A stretch of DNA of 64,000 nt from Eremophila alpestris peregrina. Lineage: Eukaryota; Chordata; Aves; Passeriformes; Alaudidae. Position numbers and translations under genes: made by a program. Positions within the stretch are counted from its first letter, which is position 1. The number at the start of each line of letters is the position of its first letter. The stretch lies in assembly GCA_009792885.1 (NCBI GenBank), contig WMCF01000032.1:8240386-8304385 (forward strand), in the 5' to 3' direction. The notes under the pieces were generated by a model. The model had not been told where the DNA came from. It made no database searches and saw only the letters and a program-made list of their open reading frames with translations. Shown in pieces: positions 38,988 to 53,044 of the stretch.

Positions 38988-41900
38988 GAAAATAATATAA
39001 ATAGAAGAACATAATAAATGTCAGTGTTGTCATATTTAGTGGTGCAATAAAAACCCCTATTATATGGGCACTTTACCCTAATCAAAACACATTGAGAGAT
39101 TGATTCCACTATCTGTTTTCATTGAATTCCCACTCACTCCTTACCAGAGCTTTATTTAGAAATTTGCCAAGTTGTTTCCTACAACTTCACAGCTGTAGAA
39201 TTTACAATGCAATTCACCACTAAGCAAATGTTGCCTGCAGAAATGTCAGATAATACAAACTATCTCAGAAAGATATGGAAAGTGCTCCATGCTCCCCAGA
39301 ACAGAAATAGCCATTACCACCAGGGATTCCTGTCACATATGATTCAAAGAAATAGACTTTATAATATTAATTGCAAATATTTAGAAGTTGATAAAGTATA
39401 GGCAATACATTTGTTTGAAGAGGGAATCTAAGTGTTAAGAAGAGCCATTTTGCCCAGGTTTTTCACTGTACCAGGAGTTATACTATGATATTTACTGACA
39501 GATTTGTAAAACTCAGCATTTGGTCCTTCACAAACCTAACTCTAGAAGTGTCATGTTATCAGCTGTGAGATAAAGGCAGAAATAGCTCTGTGCACAGATG
39601 TGCTCCAGGCAACATCAGAAAATACGTCCCTTCTCCTGAGCTTGTCAAGGCTGCACATTTCCCCTTGCATGAAAAGGAAATCCAAGGCTGCATTTTGAGC
39701 AGCACTGTGGAGAAAAGACACAAAGTCCTTGAGAGTTAGATGAATTTAGATGAAAAATTAGATGAATTTAAATAACCTGTCTTCCATGTATTTACCTCAA
39801 AAGCATACCCCTTTCCCTAAACAAGCACAATCTGATAAAATCTGAAAGCAGTGTGTGGGATGTGATCAACAGGAGAAGCTGGAGAGGATTTGGATGCTGG
39901 TGACTCTTTTGGGTGTGGGGGCAGAGTGTATTCCCCAAACACAGAACTCAGTGTTTTTGTTAAATATAGCCCTCAACTCTCACTGTGCTGAAAATATGTG
40001 TCAGCTTTATCTGCATTGACCAGTCTGTAATTTTACACCCTGTCAGGGATCTGAAGAAAACATCCTAACACAAACCAGGCTGAGCCTGTGCTTTTAGAGC
40101 ACCCTGGGGCTGGAGTAAAATTCGTGGTCTTTTTCTATTTTGTGCTGTTGCTTTTGCACCAAGATCACATCACGAGGTTTGTGAGCAGCAGCACAAGCAC
40201 AAGTTCTTGCTGCAGGATTATTCAGCTTTGATCATTATGAGCACAGTGGGAGGAACATACATGAACCTCAGAAACTAGAATTTGGAAAAAAGGGTCATAG
40301 AAAGATATTTACTTCATGATTTTGGTGGAGAGTCTTTCCCACCAACAAGTAGGAACTATTAAACTTCTTTTGTTTTCTTCTGAATTGCTATTAATTAATT
40401 GCTTTACTGGTGGCAAAAATAAAGAATATTCAATACATCATTAGTTCTGGGTTTCTAATACTGATGCCAATACCCTTTAAACTAAATGCTCTACCACATT
40501 CAGGTAAACAAGTCTGTTATTCACTAAGTCTGCATGGTTCTCTTAAGAATGGTGCTAAAACCATCATGGGGATTTTGGGTCAGTTGAGACACAGGATATC
40601 TGATCCAGCAGTTCCTTAGCTGGAATTTCCTTAGTAGCTGAAACAGTAGAGGACAAGCTGAATTATCAGATTCATCAGACAACTTAAAATATTCTAAATT
40701 AAGTGGTGGTGTTCAACACATTGGTTTTCCTTTGCTAGGCTGGAGTGAATGGAAACAAAGATCATTTTGAAAAGTGTTGTTTGAGTCAAATTAATTTGAT
40801 TGTAAATGGAGTTAACAACAATTTTTGTATGTCAAGCCTCTTTCACCTGAACACCCTTCAAAATAATCAGGAAAGAGACTACAGAGAAATCTCATGTTTG
40901 TTGCATTAACTGTAAACATTTCTCATCTATAATTCTATGTTTTTTTAATCTCTTCCATCTGCTGTGCATGTGTTCAGCATTCCCTGGACACAAACAGACA
41001 GTTTAGTGAGTATTTTAGCTCAATTCTCTGTTTCTTACATCAAGGCCAGTCATGCCAAGCAAGCAGGTTGGGACACTCAGCCTTACTCCTGCTTATGGCA
41101 GGGCTGTAAATCTGTTGTAGGAATCTGCTCACATCAGATCTCCCCAGGGGAGAGATTCTGCTCTGTTTCAGTGGGGCTTCCCCAGATTATTTTAAATAAA
41201 CCAGAAAAATCTCGAGCTCTGCCCAGTCATGAGGCAGTGTCTCCCAAGAGGTTTTGCTCTTTTGGGAAAGCTGAATTTCAGGCTGTTTTCCTCCCCAGAG
41301 GCACAGCTGAGCACTGGCTCCACACTGCCCAGGGACAGCTGTGACCTTCCTGAGCCATGGGCTTCATCTGGGCTCAGTGAGAGCCTGAGATCACAAAAAC
41401 CAAAGCACCAAGTTTGTACTCTCAAATCCCACCTCTCTGGCAATATCCTTCCATAGGTGATACCCCATAGACTGCAGCCTCCAGGAGGTTTATGGGTGTT
41501 CCTTTTGTGGGAACGTTGTTACGGCATTTTAACCTCTAAAGATTGCACCTTTATTTTCCATTTTACTAATTGTGTTTGTCTCTCTAAGAGCAGCCTTGCT
41601 ATTTTTGCCATTGTTGTTGTTTATGCAAAAACATAAAACTCAAGGGGGTTGCTAAAGAACTGGCAGAATTAGGACGCCAAGATACAAGTGCTGCCTGATT
41701 ATCAGATCATGTTTTTCATACTTCTAGCTTTAAAACTGGATGAAATCCAATTCACTCAAAGGAAATCCTCCTCTTGAAGATGACCTGGTGGCCATAGCAG
41801 CAGAGGATAAGTTCCCATGTTTCCCTTTTGTTAATAACACTGAGCTGTCCATATACTCAGGGTCTAAATAGAAGTGTATTCTGCAAATAAAGGTGATTCT

Positions 41901-42816
41901 GGATGTCCAAGCAAATGCCCAGAGCAGTGGGTCACTGTCCCTCAGACCCAGCAGAGTCACTGACACCTCCCATCACTGCCTCCATCAAAATGGAACAAAC
42001 TGAGAGACCAGGCTGAGCATTTCAGTTACTTGCTTCCACAAAGAAACACTATAACTGCTTCTAGAGATTTTATTTTAAGAATGTTGGCCTTATGCATCAG
42101 CCTTCAAAACTTATTCACTGGATACTTCTCTATCTGTTTTGTAATACCTACATATTTAATAGAAAAATCTGCTTGAGAGCCAAATATTCATGAATGTTAA
42201 ACCATGCCTAACTTTGTACTTTTCTCCAAAGCATGACTTGAATTCTTCTGCTAGTTCTAATAGTGCACACTCTTTAATTCCTATGCCAAAAAAATCCATC
42301 ATTCATAACCAGAGGCATTCATAATTTAAATGACTGTCTCTGCTGTTGATGGCACCATCAATTACAGGGTTAGGTGATGGGGAAGATGTGCACTGATTAA
42401 CATGCATTTTTCAATGTTCAGTAAGGTTTTATATAGCTGCAGCTTTCAGGAAGTACCTGGGATCTGGTATTCTGAAATTACCTTGCCATGGTATTCTGAG
42501 ATAACAGCTTTGGAACATTTCTTGGTAAAGGCTTCACATTTCATTTCATAATCAAATTTCAGTAACATCACATTGGCCACAGAAGTAATTAACTTTCCAG
42601 AAAAAATTCTACCTGACAAGTTTTGCCCAGAACTGCAGCTTGTACAGCCCAGCTCAGCATAGTGTAGGACATAGAATACATTTGCAAAGTGTTCTTATTT
42701 CTCCTTAAGCTTCCTGTTTAGTAAAATTCCTTTTAAAATGTATCTTTTTTTGACAAGGTGCAGTGACTGCTATAATTCAGCTCAGATGGAGGTCATTACA
42801 ATTCAAGGAAAGACTG
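38988..42816. other. Intergenic stretch, no gene found
   Basis: No gene, RNA gene or clear repeat is recognised. GATGAATTTA-type short repetition occurs near 39735-39770. Confidence 0.5.
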
Positions 42817-43305
42817 CTAAGTGAATTTATGACTTGAAAACAACAAATTTAATTTTTCATCCAGAGCAACAGATTTGAAGTAATTGACTTTAGACCTGAC
42901 TGCAGCAATTTGCCAATAAAATCCACAGTGAATATAATGTGGTTTGTCCATAAGTGGAAAAGAAGAACTTGCATTTGCTGTCTGGGTTGTCCTATACTGT
43001 ACAATAAAGTTTGAAATCACTGCACTATCTGGATACTGATAGCACTCAGGAGCTGCAGCACAAATGCAGCTCTGTATAGGAAGAACAATGCCTGCTTCTG
43101 TCTTTTCATCCCACTGATCCTTCAAATATTTGAACAGTGGAATCACTTCACTGATGCAGCGTTTGATTAAAGCAGGCTTAGCTCTCAAATGCTCAATGGA
43201 TTCTTGTTTGTAAAGATTTCATGTTATGTCTCTAGCACCATTTCCATATTCATTCAGCTCCTCTATAGTCCTCATCCTAATTACTGTCAGTGTTGTTGGC
43301 AACAT
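42817..43305 (-). pseudogene. Unassigned reading frame with one in-frame stop
   Basis: On the minus strand an ATG at 43305 opens 28 codons, then TGA (43219-43221), then 133 further sense codons in the same frame to a stop at 42817. The residues on both sides look protein-like rather than low-complexity (before the stop IEELNEYGNGARDIT; after it RCISEVIPLFKYLKDQWDEK and CAAAPECYQYPDS). I do not recognise the family. It could be a relic of a gene or retroposed copy, or a chance frame: a run of this length is not improbable in 64 kb. No clear poly-A tract or splice sites tie it to a neighbour. Confidence 0.2.
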
Positions 43306-46300
43306 CTAATGAGGGGCCAAGGAATGCTCCTGAGTCCCTGGGGCTGGGTGCCCTGCCCTGGAGATGTGAACTCCACATTTGGACAATACCCAAACACACA
43401 CCAGCCCCTGACTGTGCTCTGGTTTGCACAGAAAAGAAGCCCTGCACACCAGGCTGGAAGCAGCTGGGACAAGTCCTGACCATTTCCCAGTCTCAGCAAA
43501 TGGAGGAGAAGGGAATTAAATCACACCTCACTGGGCACCTGTAAGTCAGATTGGATCTGGGCTTTGTGCACAGAGAAAACATCTCTCAGAGTCAGCATCT
43601 GGGGGTTTTGAAACCTGTATATCCTTGGAACATAAATATAAATATATAAATACATATAAAAACAACTTGAAAAACAGCTCTGCAGGAGAAGCAAAGGCCC
43701 TGCTTTATTCAGCAGTGGGTTCTAGATCAGCATTAGCACAGATAATGAGCCAGTCCTTCCTTTGTGCTCCTGCAATCCCACAGCCCAAGGAGCTGTTCCT
43801 GTTTACAGTGGGATAAGGACTATGCAGACAGGCTGAAAAACATCTGAGTTCATCCCAAACACATCTAGAAGTGAAAGCTTGCTGCAACTGAGGATTATTT
43901 ATAGTGCTTAGGAACCAGTCATGGAGCAGGGCTGCACCAGGCTGTGTAGTGTAAACACACAGACTAAAGTTACAATTCCTGTAACAGGGATCCCCTTGAG
44001 GGATTTCACCACACAGGATTTGAAGAACACAGCTCAAGAACAGAATATGGTAGATGAAATATTGAATAGAAATTCTGTTTTCAGCATCTGTCTTTGCTTC
44101 CAACTTAGCTGAAGAAGATTGCCTCGGCAGAATAGATTTTGTTTTCTACTCAAAAACCATTATAATCCTACACATACATTATTGTTGCCATTTTTATTTG
44201 GACACTTTCAAAAATAGTAATCTTTTTGCTTCAGAACTAAGGCAAGAAAATTGATTCTATAGGTTTTTTGACCCTTACTGCAAGTACTTTTACACCTATG
44301 GATGGAGTCATCTGGAGGTTCAAGTACCTTGTCTGTTTATGAATGATTGACCCAAGAATCTACCATTTCAGAAATCAGTCTGTGATAATTTCTTTCTTAA
44401 AAAAAAAAAAAAAGCCTTTTTCTTTCTGCATCACTGGATGAACATTTTTAGAAAGAAACTTAAATGGAAGTGAACTGGAAAGGTTGAACTCAGGAATAAA
44501 AGTTGTGAGTTACAGCTTCAGAAATTACACAGAATTTACATCTGGCCCATATTCCTTTCAAATTTTGGAATCAGGATTGAAACTCCCATTTCAGATGTGC
44601 AGGACCAGAAATTGCCTGATTTATGTAAACAATCTTCTTGGCTTCAAAATTATGTTTTATGCATGTAAGAAAAATATGACTGCAAAGGTTTTGTACATTA
44701 ACATTTTACAGGGCACTAGGAACTGGAAAGCTGTATTGTAAATTTTTAGAATCTCTGGAAATCTACCTCAGAGGCTGAACCCATGAGACATTAGAATGAT
44801 AGATGGTGAAAAATAAATAACTTAAATGTTGTGATTCATTCAAGTTTGCAAAAATAAACCAGATGTTATTTGGTGGATTTTCCACATACAGGCTCCTCCC
44901 CTACAGAAACCATTCCAGTATTTTCCTTTGTTTTGGGGGGTAGTTATTAGTGTCTACAGATAGTAAGTTAAGTAATATAAACCTAAAACCACTCACAAAT
45001 ATTCCCAGACTTCTCCAGGAGTTACATTCCTCAAATGACTGGAGCATGCTGCATTAACACAATTACACTAAATTACATCTATACAATTCCTTTCATCTCA
45101 TGTATTCCCAAAGCAAATTACAAGCTGAATGAATATTCCACTCTCACTCCTCACATGTCATTTAACAATAGGTTAAACACATTTTGTCAGGTGATTCCTG
45201 CTCCCTGGCTCATACCCCTACCAGAAGCATTCATCTCATTCATCTGAAAATGATCTCAGGCATGGATGAGGCACTAAATGACACTTATTTAAATTAAAGC
45301 AGGCTCTCACACAACTCTTGGCTGCACTTTTGTTACTCTCTTGCACATGATTCACATTGGCACTCAAAGAAGAACGACAAGAATAGATTAGAGAGCAATC
45401 ACAGAATTTATGATGACCTAAAATACAGCTTTTCAACCTGGGGAGGTAGCTTGAGGTGTTAAAAGAATTAAGACTAAAAATGGGAAGAATAAAACAACTT
45501 CATGCCTCTAGAAGGCAAAGAGCCTTGAGCAAAGAGAAATGCTCAAGCCCAAGGATTTAAAACTGCTTTTAGTGGGAACCTGACAGGCTGAAAGGGATAT
45601 TTTTTCCTTACTTTTTCATATTTCCCCAGTTCTTCCCCTACCAAGTTGGATGGCAGCTGCAAAGTTCCTAACAGTATTTGATTTTAGAAAGTAAAAGTGT
45701 CCAGACAGATGTTCAGGCAATCCCTAATGTAGGGCTTGAAAAGAAAATGGTTGTTGGAGGCTAGTGGTAAATAGTTACATGATCCCTGTGCATTTCATCA
45801 GTGCACATGTTCTGGATCTCCAGTGCCTCCAATCTCACTGCAAAAGCGACTCCAAAATTTGCTGGAGTGTGAATACAGCTGAACAGACCAGAGCCATAAA
45901 TCATTTGACTGCATGCTTCACCCTTAAAATCGTGGGGCACAAAAGAAATTACCTTGTCAAAGCCTCTTAGAAAACAAAGCACACTTTTAAAGACTGCATC
46001 CTTATGTGCTTCACATAAAGTTCAAACTAATGGCAGCAGCCCACAGGCATTAAGGAAAATAACAGCAATCAATGCTATTTTTAAAGGGAAGAGTGGGGGC
46101 GAGGGGTTAACATATGTGGAATTAGCTCTGGGCAAAATGAGAAGCCATTGCATCTAAAATCAAATGCATTCTCTGAAATAGATACCAGGGACCAAATTCC
46201 CCTGCAGACTCCTGCAGTCCAAGAGTTTCAGCAGAATTTGGCCTTCCTCTTAACTTAGCTTCATTAGGTCATATCATGCCATCAGTTTTTATGCTGGACA

Positions 46301-48084
46301 CCCTACGTACTGCACATCAGTTGTTGGCACTATGTAGACAATTTTCCAAATTGGAGGAGGAGAATAGGGTGGTGTGTGTGAAAGGGACAGGAATTTTTTC
46401 CCATTTAGAGTAAAAATAATTACTCAGAAGAGTTTGAGGGGGGAAAGTGGTATTTGTACCCCTTCTACCAGATGTCACCAGTGACAAGAAGAGCTGGTGT
46501 TAAATATCCCTCCATCAAATTCTTCTTGAAATTGTTCAGCGTCAGCTGCTCAAGAACCCATTCAGAAAAGAGGGAAAGCTGAAATCTTCCACAGCCATTC
46601 TTAACCAACAGTTCTCTGCTAAAGAATTATCTGTGTCTGAAACTGTTTCGTGGAGGACAGACTTGCAGAATTTTTAATAAGAAAAAAACTTGTAGCAATA
46701 ATTCTTCTTCTGTTTATATACCGCAGATGAAACAGCACCTCCTCCACAGAGAGAATCTTTGCAATGGTCTTTTGTTGCCTTTTGATCAGCTGCTGTCAGT
46801 GCTGGGTGCACTGAGGTCTCCCAGGTACCCTCCATTTGTCACTTTTCTGTCTGGCAGCCTGATTTATTAGTGGCTGGCTAGGTCTGTCTTCCATCTTAGA
46901 GGGAAATGGAAAGAAGATGCCTCGATCCTCTCTGTGACATTGAGACAGTCTCACTGTCACCTCTCACTGTGCCACCAGCTCAATTTGTGATGCCAATCGC
47001 ACTGTCATCCCTTGCCATCCCTTAATCCTGCCCACAATGATACCTTGTGCTGTCATCCATATGACTTGTCTTTCACTGCTCTGCTACCTCAAGGCACAAG
47101 TGAGATCCAAGCTGACAGGCTCCTCACCCAGTCAGGCTCCAACATTTGTGAGAGAAAATTGAGATGAGCAAATTATATCCATGAAAAAGTAACTAACACA
47201 AAGGAACACTGGGAAACAGCACTGGCCAAACAGTTCTAGAAAATAATCACTTCACTAAAAGAGATTGAAGACAAGCTGATAAATGAAAAGACACTCTTCA
47301 GATATTGTTATAGTGATGATGTTGCTAATGAAATTGTTGTCTCTGTTCTGAAAGCAAAGATCTTTCCTGTAGGGCTCAGGGACTTTTGTCTCAGAGACAG
47401 CTGGGCAGATCACAACCCCTTTGCTTCATCCATCCCCAACTAAACAGGTTGTCAGAATCTTGCAGAATTGTAAGATTTTCTCTGGAAACAGAGCAGATGA
47501 AATACCCTCCCCCAACCAACTGTTCTGATGGATTGACATAATATTATTTTACCTCCTATAGCAACAAATTCACTGTGTGGTATTTTTTTTCCCCAAGGAA
47601 CAGATCAGATATTCTGCAGACAACATGGCTATTATTTCCCCTGATTGGTTTGCTGTGCAAACAATACCTGAACAGGATACTTCTAATTTTTTCTTTTTGT
47701 TTAGTGCTCCAGTGATGAAATTCTATCACACAGAGTGTCTACAGATAAGATGACAAGTTATCATATTGAAACAGTCATTAAAGACACCTCTTCAGAAGTT
47801 ATTGTGCTTCACTTCATCTGACTCCTCAGATCAGATAGTGGGGGTTTTTGCCTTGCCCTACATCACCTGGAGGAGCTGGGGCTTTTCTGCTTAAATCAGA
47901 GGAAATTTGACATGACTCTGTTCTTTTTGCCTATCTGGCCACTTATCTTGTTTCGTTTGCAAATATCATATGTATTCTCTGGAGATAAAAATAGTGCAAG
48001 ATGATTAGTTAGGCAAGTTCATCTGACACCATTCCCCCTTCGTGACGCTGAAATCTAAAATCTGTATATGGTATACAACTTAAA
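43306..48084. other. Intergenic stretch upstream of the parvalbumin pair
   Basis: No gene is recognised. An A homopolymer of about 15 bases lies at 44399-44413 and an AT-rich ATAAATATA tract near 43630-43660. If enhancers for the parvalbumin genes exist, part of this stretch is a likely place, but nothing in the sequence proves it. Confidence 0.5.
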
Positions 48085-48179
48085 GTATATATATGCAAGC
48101 TCAGCTCTGCTGCAGACACACAGCAAGTTCCTTCCTCCCAACCTGACTGCTTCCTTAGCCAGTCAAGAAGACCACAAAG
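48085..48179 (+). promoter_or_regulatory. TATA box and non-coding exon 1 of the thymic parvalbumin gene
   Basis: GTATATATATGC (48085-48096) is a TATA box. About 30 bases downstream a start site is expected near 48115-48120. A short untranslated exon would then run to 48179, where CACAAAG is followed by a consensus GTAAGC donor. It joins across a 1666-bp intron to the acceptor at 49845, seven bases before the ATG. Vertebrate parvalbumin genes typically have a non-coding or nearly non-coding first exon, which fits. Confidence 0.65.
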
Positions 48180-49852
48180 GTAAGCTGATTTGATCTTCTG
48201 CTTTCAAAGAAACACAAAAGCCAAATGCTCCCTAAATGGAAAGAATTCCAGTATTTATTTCTTATCTCAGCTCCAGTGTGTTGTGTCTTTACAATCTAAC
48301 ATAGAATAGAATCAGCATTTGGATCAGAGGATGGAACAAGGCAGGAATGATGCCCCTTGTAAAAAATGCTGGAATTTTTAGCTTTTCCTTCAACTCTTGC
48401 CCTTTTCAATCCTGTTGGCGGTGAGAATTAGGTGAATGGCTGAGCTCAAAGTCATGTTGCCTAATGCTGAGAGGGGGGAGTATTTTGCACAAGAACCCAC
48501 TGGGACAAAACAATTGCTGGTAAAAGAAAAGTAACCCAGCTGCTGAGCTGAGGAGGGATCCATTGCCATCAGGGGGAATGGGTGCCATCACTTTCTTAAC
48601 AGTTCCTGAGATATTCAGAAAGAGACTGAAATGATTGACAATTTCTGCTGCAAATCAACAGGTACAGAGGCAGCCACTTCATATTTTAGAGGAAATGTAA
48701 ACCTGTGTTTAGATCTCAAACCACTGCACAGACTACAAATGGGTACCACCAGTTGATTCCTTCTCAGTCTGTGCTTAGACAGAAATAATGATGTTGCTGA
48801 AGACCAGTAAGGGATTAATGAAAACATATTTCTATTCTCTTGTAGCTTTCAAAAATAACTTTTCTATGCCTTAGTCCCCTTCTTTCACTAACATGAATTA
48901 AGAGTAATATTGCAAGTTTTAAACTCTATCCTGTCTGCCCTGGTGTGTGCAGTTTACCAAACTGTAAGTGCATCAATGCACTAAAAATTGATAAGAAATT
49001 CAGGCATTATAGCATTTTGTTAGGTGATACACATTGCACTGGCAAACTATGGCTGAATGGGACAGAGTATTTTTCTCAAATGAAATGCTGCTGTGTCAGA
49101 AGAAAACACCTCCTCCACTCTACTAAGAATGAATATTAAAATATTATACTTCTGCTCTAAAGACAACAATCTACTGCAATGCCAAAATATTGGCAAAAAA
49201 TATGGTTTATGATAACCTATATGGGATGCAAAAGGAAAAAAAAAACCTCAGAAAATATTGACAAGAACTTTTTTACAAAGCTCTCATGAAATGCAGTCTT
49301 TCAGTGATGCAGTAGCCCAGCAAGACAAGTTTATGGTTGCAACTAAACTGGGGAGGAACTTAAATTTACAAGAGTAAAATGACTAATTCTACACTAATAT
49401 TTTCATTCTTTGTGAAGGTCACTCCATCTATTGACAATAATACTGGATTTTTCACATTCCCATTACACTCACTCCAGACATAGTTCTAGGGGACATACCA
49501 GCCTCATCTCTTCTGTGTGCTGCAAATACACTCTAGGTTTTACTGAGTAATAATCCACCTCCAGGAAATCCCACACAGAAGTGGTGCTGGGCACCTTGGA
49601 TTTGCTCTCCCAGCACAGCAGAGGCAGCAGATCCTCCTGCAGCCCCACGCTCCCTCGTGCAGAATTCCTGCCTCATTCCCAGCTCTCAGTGGGAGCACCT
49701 GCTGCAGACATCTGTTCCAGAGTGCTCCACTTGCCATCAGATGAATAATCACACCCTGTCACTGCAGCAGCTTCAAATAGAGCCATGAAAGGAGGAGAGA
49801 AGTCATTTTAATGACTGAGTAGCTCACATTTAATTTATTTTTCAGTTCAACA

Positions 49853-52446
49853 ATGGCCATCACTGACATCCTCGCTGCTAAAGATATTGAGTGTGCTCTC
49901 TCCAGCTGCCAGGGTAAGGAATGGTTGCTCTGCAGACACTTGATGCATATCATTTTTATGTCTTAGGATGACATGCCTATCATTTTCCCCTTAGATTCCT
50001 TCCCTGTGAGATCTCTTTCTAAGCTACATTACAGTATAGCCCCTAAATTCAAAAGGTCTCACAAGTGGTGGGCTGCAATTAAAGGGCCAGAAATTAAAGT
50101 TTCAGTTAGGGTTGGCTTAACAATAAGTTGTCAGTGTCTAAACCTGTTAAAGACTTAAATTTAAAGTTAATTTTGCCCTTCAAAATTTCAGAAAAAGCCT
50201 CAGCTTGCAGAATGAGAGTGTCATTTGTGAAGCAATGATCAGTCTCACTTCTCTTAAAAGTTGCTCAGTAAGATCAAGCCAGTTTTCCAAATACTCAAAG
50301 ATCTGCTTTGTCTGTGAATTACTTACTCTTCTGTCAAATTCTTCACCTAAGTAAGGACTCCATGAAAATGAATTAAGAATTACAGGAGTTGTTTGTAAGT
50401 CACAGTAGCACCCTCTCAATATTTATTATTAATTGCATGTGACACATTTCATAAATCCTGATTTAGCAGAATGTGCATTGTAGCAGAAAACCTCAAACTG
50501 GCTGAAAGGAAATATGACCACAGGCACAGAGTGATTAAAAAGGGAATTATTATCCTCTGGAACTGCTCCTTGGCTACACCAGGGAACAAGAGAAAGGGAA
50601 GCAGGCTGATGTTTAAAAAAAGACATACATATTCACAAGGAATACACAGAGTAGTAGCTGCTTCAAGGGAGAATATTTAACAACTTCTGTTTCTTCCAGC
50701 TGATGATTCCTTCAACCACAAGTCTTTCTTCTCCATGGTTGGTTTATCCAGCAAATCTTCTGATCAGATAAAGAAAGTTTTTGAATTCCTTGATCGGGAC
50801 AAGAGTGGTTTCATTGAAGAAGAAGAGCTGCAGTAAGTACTGCTCAGCTGCTCCATTTCCTTAAAAACAAAAACCTTTGAACTTGCTTGGTGTCCTTGAA
50901 GAAACCCTTGATGTGATTTTAAAAATAAAACACAAATCCTTGTCTTTCCTTGAATCTGTGTGGATTCCCTCAGATAATAAGAGCAGGCATTAGCTTCTGG
51001 GACATTTCAGAGAGCAAAACTCAAGCACAGCACTTTGTTCTGTTTCAGGCTGTTCCTGAAGAATTTCCAGTCAGATGCCAGAGCCCTCACCTCAGCAGAG
51101 ACCAAGGCTTTTATGGCTGCAGGAGACACTGATGGTGATGGCAAAATTGGAGTGGAAGGTAAGACTTGGAAAAATTGATAAAATTTGTGGTTTAAAATGC
51201 ACACATTTGGGGCTGCAAATAAACTGAGGCATGAAGAATACACATGAGTACTTTGGGCTGATACTTTCTGCCACCACTTTTATATGAGCAAATACTCCTT
51301 TATTTTCACAGCTTTATTCCCATTTGGTCCCTGTTGCAGCAATAGAATATTTAGGCCCAGTGTAGAGTCTGGTCTTCCAATCAATGACAACAGCTTTGGG
51401 GTTAATCCTGCTGTGTGTCTCATCCATAGACTCAGTGTGCCAGATTCTTCAAACATTCAGAACACCCAGATCTCTCTGAATTTCCATCTCAGCAGTGAAT
51501 GCTCTGCTCTTCTGGCCACACAACACTTCCATTTTTAAACACATCTGTACATAAAGAAACTTAATTTCTTTATCTTCCACCATCACACATTGACCACTGT
51601 TACTGGGTGATTAATTCACTAACGTAAAATATGACTGGTGTTGTTTCTGCACCAGTGCCAGCACAGGATTTTGTGCTGGAAAATTATCTGATAAGTGCAC
51701 ATTTCACTGGGCAATCCTTTGAGAAACAAATTCCTGAAGAAAACCTCACGGGGATGATGTGAACAGGATACTTCTTTTAGAAACTACAGCACAGAAAATT
51801 GGGACATTATGCCTCATGTATTAGAGATGAAGTCACTGAAAACAGGGCTGTCTCAGCTGAACTAGGACAGGTGGCAATAACTCCAACAGACACACGTGCT
51901 AATCTTAGCCAGATTTGGGAGCAGAGAGAGATACACTGTTGGAGGAATTTGCTTTAGCAGCAGCTTTAGCAGCTTCTGTTTATGAGCCCCAAATAGGGCA
52001 TTATATTATGCAGATCTTGGCTCTTAACCATTGAATCTCCCACTCTGGAATTACTTCCCTATGGGTATTTTTTATTTGGAATAACAAAACCCCAAAAAAA
52101 TTCCTCTTGCTGAGAGCTCCAGGCTCTTCTTTGGTTATTATCAGAGTTTGTAATGGGTAAAGATAGTTTAAGTCAGGATTTCCCACAAATACAAATTTGC
52201 AGACACACTCCTCCTCCCTGCACTTACTCTTTTTAAGGAGTGAAAAATCTGTTCCTCCCCCAGAATCTCAGTTTAGCAGCAGCTTGTGCAGTGTTATAAT
52301 AGCTTTGGGAGCCCTCCATGCCGAGGGGTTTTAGTCATTTTTATCCATCTTTTTGAAGATTTCAAAAAACTACTTTCAACCGGTTTTATTCCCTGCTTTT
52401 CTCACTTTCTTCCTTGACAGAATTCCAGTCTCTGGTGAAGGCATAA
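49853..52446 (+). CDS. Parvalbumin, thymic (avian thymic hormone)
   Basis: A small cytosolic calcium-binding EF-hand protein; in birds this paralogue is called avian thymic hormone and is a beta-lineage parvalbumin. Coding exons are 49853-49913, 50700-50832, 51049-51158 and 52421-52446, with GT-AG borders and phases 1, 2, 1, giving 109 residues including Met, the usual family length. The start reads MAITDILAAKDIECALSSCQ, close to the chicken hormone as I recall it. Residues 1-39 form the non-binding AB domain. The CD loop is DRDKSGFIEEEE (52-63) and the EF loop DTDGDGKIGVEE (91-102); every calcium-coordinating position is filled. Arg76 and Glu82 match the conserved parvalbumin salt bridge. 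The gene lies upstream of a second parvalbumin in the same orientation. It is not the oncomodulin (CPV3) orthologue, whose AB and CD sequences differ. Confidence 0.93.
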
Positions 52447-53044
52447 GCAGCATTAGACCAAAGACAACCTTGGGCTGACTCTGCCAATTACCTCGTCCAG
52501 CAAGCACTTGGCACTCAGCATGTGTTTGTACATTTTTGTATTGGTTCAGGCTTTAACACTTCCCCACACATGAAGTTCACACACCTGGCTGCTGAGAAAT
52601 CTTTGCAATGTTTTGGTCACATGGCATTGTTACATTTCCATTGTAAAGGAGGCACTTTGGGATTTGCCACCACTGATAATGTTGAAATTGTGGCTGGGAG
52701 AGGGGAGAAAGCAATTAAAAAATCAACTGAACAAGAAGACCCTTGGGGGAGAGAGCTGCTTTTAAAAATTTTGTTGAGGTTCTCCATCCTCATACTTGAG
52801 CAGTTTGCCAGACACAGTTTTGATGATCTTAAACCATATGATATCTTCTCAGGCTTAATTGTACTGATTTAATTGAGGTTTATTTCTGATTAATTCTCTG
52901 AATTCAGCAATGTTGAAAAGATAGCTGAAAATAATTCATATTAAGTCCCAACCCTGCCAATATGAGAAAAAATTAAGACATTTAAGAGGAGTTTACACAT
53001 AGCTGAAAGCACAGAATAAGTTTGTGGGTAATTTTACAAAATAA
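52447..53044 (+). other. 3' untranslated region of the thymic parvalbumin gene
   Basis: Sequence after the TAA at 52444-52446. AATAAA at 53039-53044 is the first canonical polyadenylation signal I see and would give a 3' UTR of about 600 bases. A 116-codon open frame inside it (52522-52872) has no family features and is taken as chance. The true cleavage site is not known. Confidence 0.5.

Noticed and set aside
52522..52872. 116-codon frame downstream of the first parvalbumin
   Set aside because: It lies in the inferred 3' UTR and has no recognisable protein features.
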